Positions 59,230 to 64,000 of a stretch of 64,000 nucleotides of DNA are shown here, piece after piece. Each line of letters starts with the position of its first letter. The stretch's first letter is position 1. This DNA comes from Cephalopachus bancanus (Eukaryota > Chordata > Mammalia > Primates > Tarsiidae). The stretch lies in the NCBI GenBank assembly GCA_027257055.1, contig JAPVLO010000182.1:3348001-3412000 (forward strand). Direction: 5' to 3'. The position numbers and the translations under genes are program-made. A model generated the notes under the pieces. That model saw nothing but the letters and a program-made list of their open reading frames with translations. It made no database searches and was not told the DNA's origin.

Positions 59230-59535
59230 TTTTGTTGTTGTTGTTTGTTTGGTTTTTTGAGTTGGAATCTCACTCTGTCACCCAGACTGGAGTGCAGTGG
59301 CCACTCCCAGCCACCGCAGCCTCGACCCACTGGGCTCCAACAATCCTTCCACCTCAGCCTTCCAAGCAGCTGGAACTATAGGCAGGCGCTACCACGCCCG
59401 GCTAATTTTTGATTTATTGTAGAGATGAGGTCTTGTCAAGTTGCCCATGAAGGTCTTGAACCCGCGGACTCAGGCAATCCACTCACCTCAGCCTCCCAAA
59501 GTGCTGGGATTACAGGCTGAGCCACCAAGCTGATT
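59230..59535 (-). mobile_element. Lineage-specific Alu with 15-bp target duplication
   Basis: A T/G run, then GAGTTGGAATCTCACTCTGT, ending CAGGCTGAGCCACCAAGC. TGTTTACTGTTTTTT at 59215-59229 and 59536-59550. Confidence 0.95.
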
Positions 59536-60002
59536 TGTTTACTGTTTTTTATGGACACACCTATCCACTTGCTCCTGGCAAACTGCAAGATCCTCTAAGG
59601 CAGAAGCTGTTTCCTGCCCTACCCTATTCTACTGTTTGAAAACAACAAAGAACAACGTCAAACATGCAGAGAAGTCAAGGAAGAAGGGGCCAAGAGAAGA
59701 CCAGTGAGTCGATGCCTGAGGGACCACTAGCAACCTCCATACACGTGCATGTTCCATGATGGGCATGAGGCTTGAGAAGCAGGCGCCAGGAGAGAAGGAG
59801 CATCGCAGATGCAGGGAAGGCACAACCCCGAGAAAGGCAAGGAGGCAGAGAGGAGGGGGCGCACAGGCAGGGGGTTCATCCTGCAGAGGCAGCCAGCCAT
59901 CCCTGGGGCACCGGCTACGCGGCTCAAGTCCCTGCCTGCAAGAAGCCTGCATTCTTTAAGGAGGGCTTGAGGATGCAAACCTCCTGATCAAGGCTATCCA
60001 TT

Positions 60003-60157
60003 TAGCCGGGTGTGGTCCCTCACGCCTGTAATCCCAGCACTTGGGGAGGCGGAGGCCAGAGGATTGCCTGAGCCCAGCAGGTCGAGGCTGCAGTAGCTGT
60101 GGGCAAGCCACGACACTCCAGCCTGGGTGACAGAGTGAGACTCCAACTCAAAAAAAA
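60003..60157 (+). mobile_element. Internally deleted Alu
   Basis: AGCCGGGTGTGGTCCCTCAC runs straight from the left arm (GAGGATTGCCTGAGCCCAGC) into the end of the right arm and GAGACTCCAACTC. About 130 bp are missing. Confidence 0.9.
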
Positions 60158-60474
60158 GGCCATCAAGTTTGAATGTGACAATGTGTGGTCAGGAGGGGGT
60201 GGGGCGTGGATCCAGACTGAAGTCAGGAGGACACAGTAGCTGAGGCTCTCGGGTAAGACAGGATCCAACAGAGAACAGCAATACCAATGCTATGATTGGG
60301 GTGCGTAGGGTGTCCGAGGACAGAAGAAGGTCAGTGTGCCTGGATTACGAGGAAGAAGGGGACAGAGGCCTTAGATTCGGGTTGAAATGGGAAGCACATA
60401 CATAAGCAAAGGACTGAGCCTGCTTTATTTGTAGAAAGTTCACTCTGGTCACCAAGGGACAGATGGCTGATTAC

Positions 60475-60728
60475 TTTGAGTCACCCAGGGAAAACTGCAG
60501 TGACACAATCATGGCTCGCCACAGCCTCAATCTCCTGGCCTCAAGTGATCCTTCCACCTTAGCCTCCCAAGGAGCTGGGACTACAAGCACACCTTCACTA
60601 CACCTAGCTAATTTTAATTTTTTTTTGTAGAGACAATGTCTAGCCAGATTGCCCAGGCCGATCTCAAACTTCTGAAGTTCTCCCATTGTGGTCTCCCACA
60701 GTGCTGGGATTACAGGCATGAGTCACTG
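60475..60728 (-). mobile_element. Alu (old)
   Basis: TTGAGTCACCCAGGGAAAAC through GGCATGAGTCACTG. T-run and part of the first arm are lost. Confidence 0.85.
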
Positions 60729-61026
60729 TCTAAGATGGCTTAGGGTGGAGCCAATACGGAGGCAAGGAAGTTAAAGTGGACCGAGGAAAGCATGAGAGAC
60801 ACTGGCTTTGAGCTGCAGGGATGGCGGCTCTCAGCAGCAGTCAGATTCAGGACATGTCTTACACATAAACGAAAAGGCGTACTGCCTTTTTGAAAAGAAA
60901 GGAATCAAAGATGACCCAGCCTTCCGGCTTGAGCATCTGGGCACATGGTGACGCCATTTACTGAGATGGTAAAGTAATCAGAGGGAAGCAAATCTGTACC
61001 AAGCAATGCTAGTGTTCTCTTCCAGC

Positions 61027-61636
61027 CTTTTTTTTTTTTTTTTCCAAGTTGAGGTCGCACTGTTGCCCAGGCTAGAGTGCAATGGGACAATCATGTCTCA
61101 GTGTAGTTTCGACATGCTGGACTCAGATGATCCTCCTGCCTCAGCCTCCCTAGTAGTTGAGACTATAGGCACACACCACCACGCCAACTAATTTTTATCT
61201 TTTATTTTACTTTATTTTATTTAAGTTGGAGTCTCACTCTGTCACCCAGGCTGGAGGGCAGTGGCACGCTCACGGCCACCGCAGCCTCCATCTGCTGGGC
61301 TCAGGGCATCCTTCTGCCTCAGCCTTCTAAGTAACTGGAACCACAGGCGCATGCTACCACGTCCAGCTAATTTTTAATTTATTGTAGAGACGAGGTCTCA
61401 CCAAGTTGTTCCAGCTGGTCACGAACCCCTGGGCTCAGGCAATCCTCTCACCCCTACCTCCCAAAGTACTGGGATTACAGGTTTGAGCCACCACGCCCAG
61501 CCAACTTTTAAAATTTTCTGTAGAGACAAGGCCTCCCTATGTTGCCCAGGCTGGTCGTGAACTCCTAGGCTCAAGCAATCCTCCATCTTGGCCTCCCAAA
61601 GTGCTGGGATTGCAGGAGTGATACTGCACCTGGTCT
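61027..61636 (-). mobile_element. Outer Alu split by a nested Alu
   Basis: 61027-61199 (T-run, CAAGTTGAGGTCGCACTGTT) continues at 61501-61636 (GTAGAGACAAGGCCTCCCTA to GGAGTGATACTGCACCTGGT). Confidence 0.88.
61200..61500 (-). mobile_element. Nested Alu
   Basis: TTTATTTTACTTTATTTTAT then AAGTTGGAGTCTCACTCTGT, ending GTTTGAGCCACCACGCCCAG. Inserted at the linker of the outer Alu. Confidence 0.92.
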
Positions 61637-62753
61637 TTCCTCTGGCCATCTTTAATTTGAGATTCCGACCAGACACCAAGTAGAGGTGGAGTGGAGTGGG
61701 CAGCTGAACACACACATCAGGAGCTCAGGGGCGAGGTCTAAGCTGGAGATACTCATTAAAGAGTCATCAGCACATCGATAGTCTTTAAAGCCGCAGGTTG
61801 CGTGGAGTCACACAGGAGAGAGCACACACAGAGAGGAAAAAAGAGTCAAACACAGAGCCCTCACCTTTCTTCAAGTTGGGAGAAACAGACACAGAAAAAT
61901 ATAGAAAAGTTTTGAGGCAAAAAGCTTGAGGAACCTTTGCTTGGTCTCCATTGTCTCAGTAAGGTAGTAGAAAGGGTTCCAGGCACCAAAGATTGTGGAA
62001 AAGGTTTAGAATAAGCATCAGAAGGAATATCACAGGCAACCGTCACAAGAGGAACACAAAGGAGAGCTGAGCTGCAGTCCAGATGCCATGACTCTGTTGA
62101 AAACTCAGGCGGGCAGGCTGTGAGAGTTTCCCTAGCAAGATTATAAAGCTCCCGCTCACAGACGGCGGTTGGTGCGAATTACTCAAATACAATATGGGAA
62201 CCAGCGAAGAAATAGGGCAGAGAGTCCTAGGATGTTAACAAGCTCACCGCTGAAACACTGACCATCAGAGTCTGCCCTGATCAGGAGCTGAGGCGAGTGA
62301 GGATGGCCTGGGGGGCTGGGAACGGGAATGGTCAAGATCCCGGGATCACAATAAAGGCGGAAAGGAAGGCTCAGCAGACACAGGGGAACTCAAGGCGAGA
62401 GGCTGGGGTCACAGAGAGAAATGTCAGAGTTGAAAGCCAGAAGGGTGAAAGAATTCCAAGGGATGATGACACCCAGGTGGGAACATGAAATCTCACAAAG
62501 ACTATTGCTCTTCCCTCCGAGTGCTTGCCAGCCTGGGCCTGGATACAGAAACACCAGGAAGGGCCAATGTGACTGACAGGCCACAGGGGTGAAGACAAGT
62601 GGTCCAGAGACTGAAAGGTGTTCTTGCTGAGTATCTGCATGGCAGTTTCTGGCATCCGGGCATCCTCTAGCCTTCATGCAGATGTTCTCCAGATCAAAGA
62701 CCAGAAAGGTGGTAATAAAAAGGAGCCTTTGCACTCCATCAAAACTGATGGGC

Positions 62754-63050
62754 TCGGTAGGGCACAGTGGCTCACGCCTGTAATCCCAGCACACTTTGGG
62801 AGGCTGAGGTGAGAGAATTACCTGAGCCCAGGGGTTCGAGACCAGACTGGGCAATATGGCAAGACCTCGTCTCTACAATAAATAGAAAAATTGGCCGGGC
62901 ACCACCTGTGATTCCAGCTGCTTGGAAAGCTGAGGCTAAAGGATCACCTGAGCCCAGCAAGCTGAGGCTACGGTGGCCTTGAGCGTGCCACTGCCCTCTA
63001 TCCTGGGAGACAGTGCATGACTCTGACTAAAAAAAACAAAAACCAAAAAA
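62754..63050 (+). mobile_element. Alu
   Basis: CTCGGTAGGGCACAGTGGCT through TGACTCTGACTAAAAAAAAC. Flanks AACTGATGG and CGACTGATGG suggest a short duplication. Confidence 0.92.
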
Positions 63051-63138
63051 AAACGACTGATGGCCTCTTCACAGTCAACACAACTTTTCTTAGCTTTTGC
63101 TGCCAAGATAACCAACCTCTGCTGTGTTATTTACTTAT

Positions 63139-63273
63139 TTTTTAAAACAATTTTTTATAGAGGGAGGTCTTGCTGTGCTGTCCAGGCTGGTCTTGAACTC
63201 CCGGCCTCAAACTATCCTCCCACCTTGGCCTCCGAAAGTGCTGAGATCACAGGCAGGAGCCATCATTCTTGGC
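63139..63273 (-). mobile_element. Single Alu monomer (FLAM-like)
   Basis: TTTTTTATAGAGGGAGGTCT through GCAGGAGCCATCATTCTTGG; one arm. Confidence 0.82.
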
Positions 63274-63378
63274 CGCCTTCTGCATTATTAGACAAGAATG
63301 GCAAGGAAGGCAGAAAGAGATTCAATGTCACCAACATTGGATGAACAGAACTATGAGTCACTTCTTAAAGACTGGGTC

Positions 63379-63644
63379 GGCCGGGCTCCAGTGGATGTCC
63401 TGAGCCTGCGGGTTCGAGACCCACCCGGGCAAACTGACAAGACCTCGTCGCTACAATAAATCAAAAATTAGCCGAGCGTGGCAGCACAGGCCTGTAGTTC
63501 CAGCTACTTGGAAGACGGAGGCGGAAGGATCGCCGGAGCCCAGCAGGTCGAGGCTGCGGTGGCCGGGAGCGGCCACTGCGCTCCAGTCTGGGCGACCGAG
63601 TGAGACTCCCACTCAAATAAATAAGTAAATAAATAAAATAAAAC
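63379..63644 (+). mobile_element. Lineage-specific Alu with 12-bp target duplication
   Basis: GGCCGGGCTCCAGTGGATGT (early part of the left arm deleted) through GAGACTCCCACTC and an AAAT-type tail. Exact AAAGACTGGGTC at 63367-63378 and 63645-63656. Confidence 0.95.
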
Positions 63645-64000
63645 AAAGACTGGGTCATTAATTTAATTATGTCTTATTAGTGAAGTGCTATATCATGGAA
63701 CTATGACTTGGCTTCTGCGTCCTTTTGGAGATCTTGGGAGGCCAGGACCATGCCAAATCTTTACTCCTACGGTATGAAGCTGGTGGGTTTTGTACCGCGT
63801 CACGTTGGCTAAGCTGGAACTAATTTCCCAGAATCCTCTTCTCCGCGTATTTCTGAGTTGGACACAATAGAACCTCATGTGAGATTTGGGAGGTGGAAGT
63901 AAAGCGGCGGCCATCGTGCTGTGGTGGTCCTCGTGGTTAAAGGCGGCGAGAGGAAGCGCAAAGGTGCCAGTGGGCATCAGGGTGTCCTCGCGCCTTCTGC

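Larger units (their letters stand above)
60250..62050 (-). mobile_element. L2-like relic interrupted by Alus
   Basis: Parts at about 60250-60474, 60729-61026 and 61637-62050 include AAGGTCAGTGTGCCTGGATT, TCACTCTGGTCACCAAGGGA, TGGTGACGCCATTTACTGAG and AGTCATCAGCACATCGATAG. These have the same family and orientation as the relic at 11.1-15.5 kb. Name from remembered consensus. Confidence 0.6.
43438..64000 (-). other. PTGFRN intron 1 (partial)
   Basis: Everything upstream of exon 2 to the right edge; exon 1 with the initiator Met is not in the window. It holds an MLT1-like LTR, a hAT relic, two or more L2 relics, a truncated young L1, a HAL1 relic with a mariner, and many Alus. I recognise nothing in about 43438-44824, 45560-46144, 46475-46890, 47046-47290, 48891-50025, 51588-52080, 56290-57893, 59551-60002, 62100-62740 or 63657-64000. 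Confidence 0.85.

Overview
The window is eukaryotic, from a primate and probably a non-anthropoid haplorhine such as a tarsier. It holds 40 to 50 dimeric Alu elements, which are primate-specific. Many belong to a subfamily unlike human AluJ/S/Y: the 5' arm reads GGCTCAGCCTGTAATCC, the linker has CAATAAATCAAAAA, and the tail is preceded by GACTCCAACTC. The typical lemur/loris Alu, as I remember it, is absent. The species call is an inference.

The only protein-coding gene I can support is PTGFRN (prostaglandin F2 receptor negative regulator; CD9P-1, EWI-F, CD315) on the minus strand. Six internal exons are present, in transcript order at 43437-43069, 39974-39561, 33988-33608, 17869-17444, 9504-9085 and 1509-1402. 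All splice junctions are AG/GT and every intron interrupts a codon in phase 1. The exons encode Ig domains 1 to 5 and the first part of Ig domain 6. Translated in series from residue 18 to 722, they fall on human numbering without any indel: N-glycosylation sequons at 44, 286, 300, 383, 413, 525, 600, 618 and 691 and the RGD at 703-705 all coincide with positions I remember for human. The signal-peptide exon lies beyond the right edge. The rest of Ig6, the transmembrane segment and the tail lie beyond the left edge.

The rest is intron. Intron 1 (43438 to the right edge) holds an MLT1-like LTR, an L2 relic, a young 5'-truncated L1 with a 13-bp target duplication, and a HAL1/L1 relic carrying an Hsmar1-type mariner and several Alus. 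Intron 2 holds a pair of about 190-bp inverted arms. Intron 3 holds a hAT relic, a MIR and Alus. Intron 4 holds a CpG-island-like block at 24.64-25.08 kb, a second mariner split by an Alu, and a four-Alu tandem array inside an old L1. Intron 5 holds an L2 relic cut up by many Alus, plus MER20-like and MER30-like hAT elements. Intron 6 holds two old L1 3' ends.

The observations most worth following are the GC-driven divergence of exon 3 (with an added cysteine), the two intragenic CpG islands, the inverted repeat in intron 2, and the two mariner relics. I found no new multi-gene system, CRISPR array, or RNA gene.
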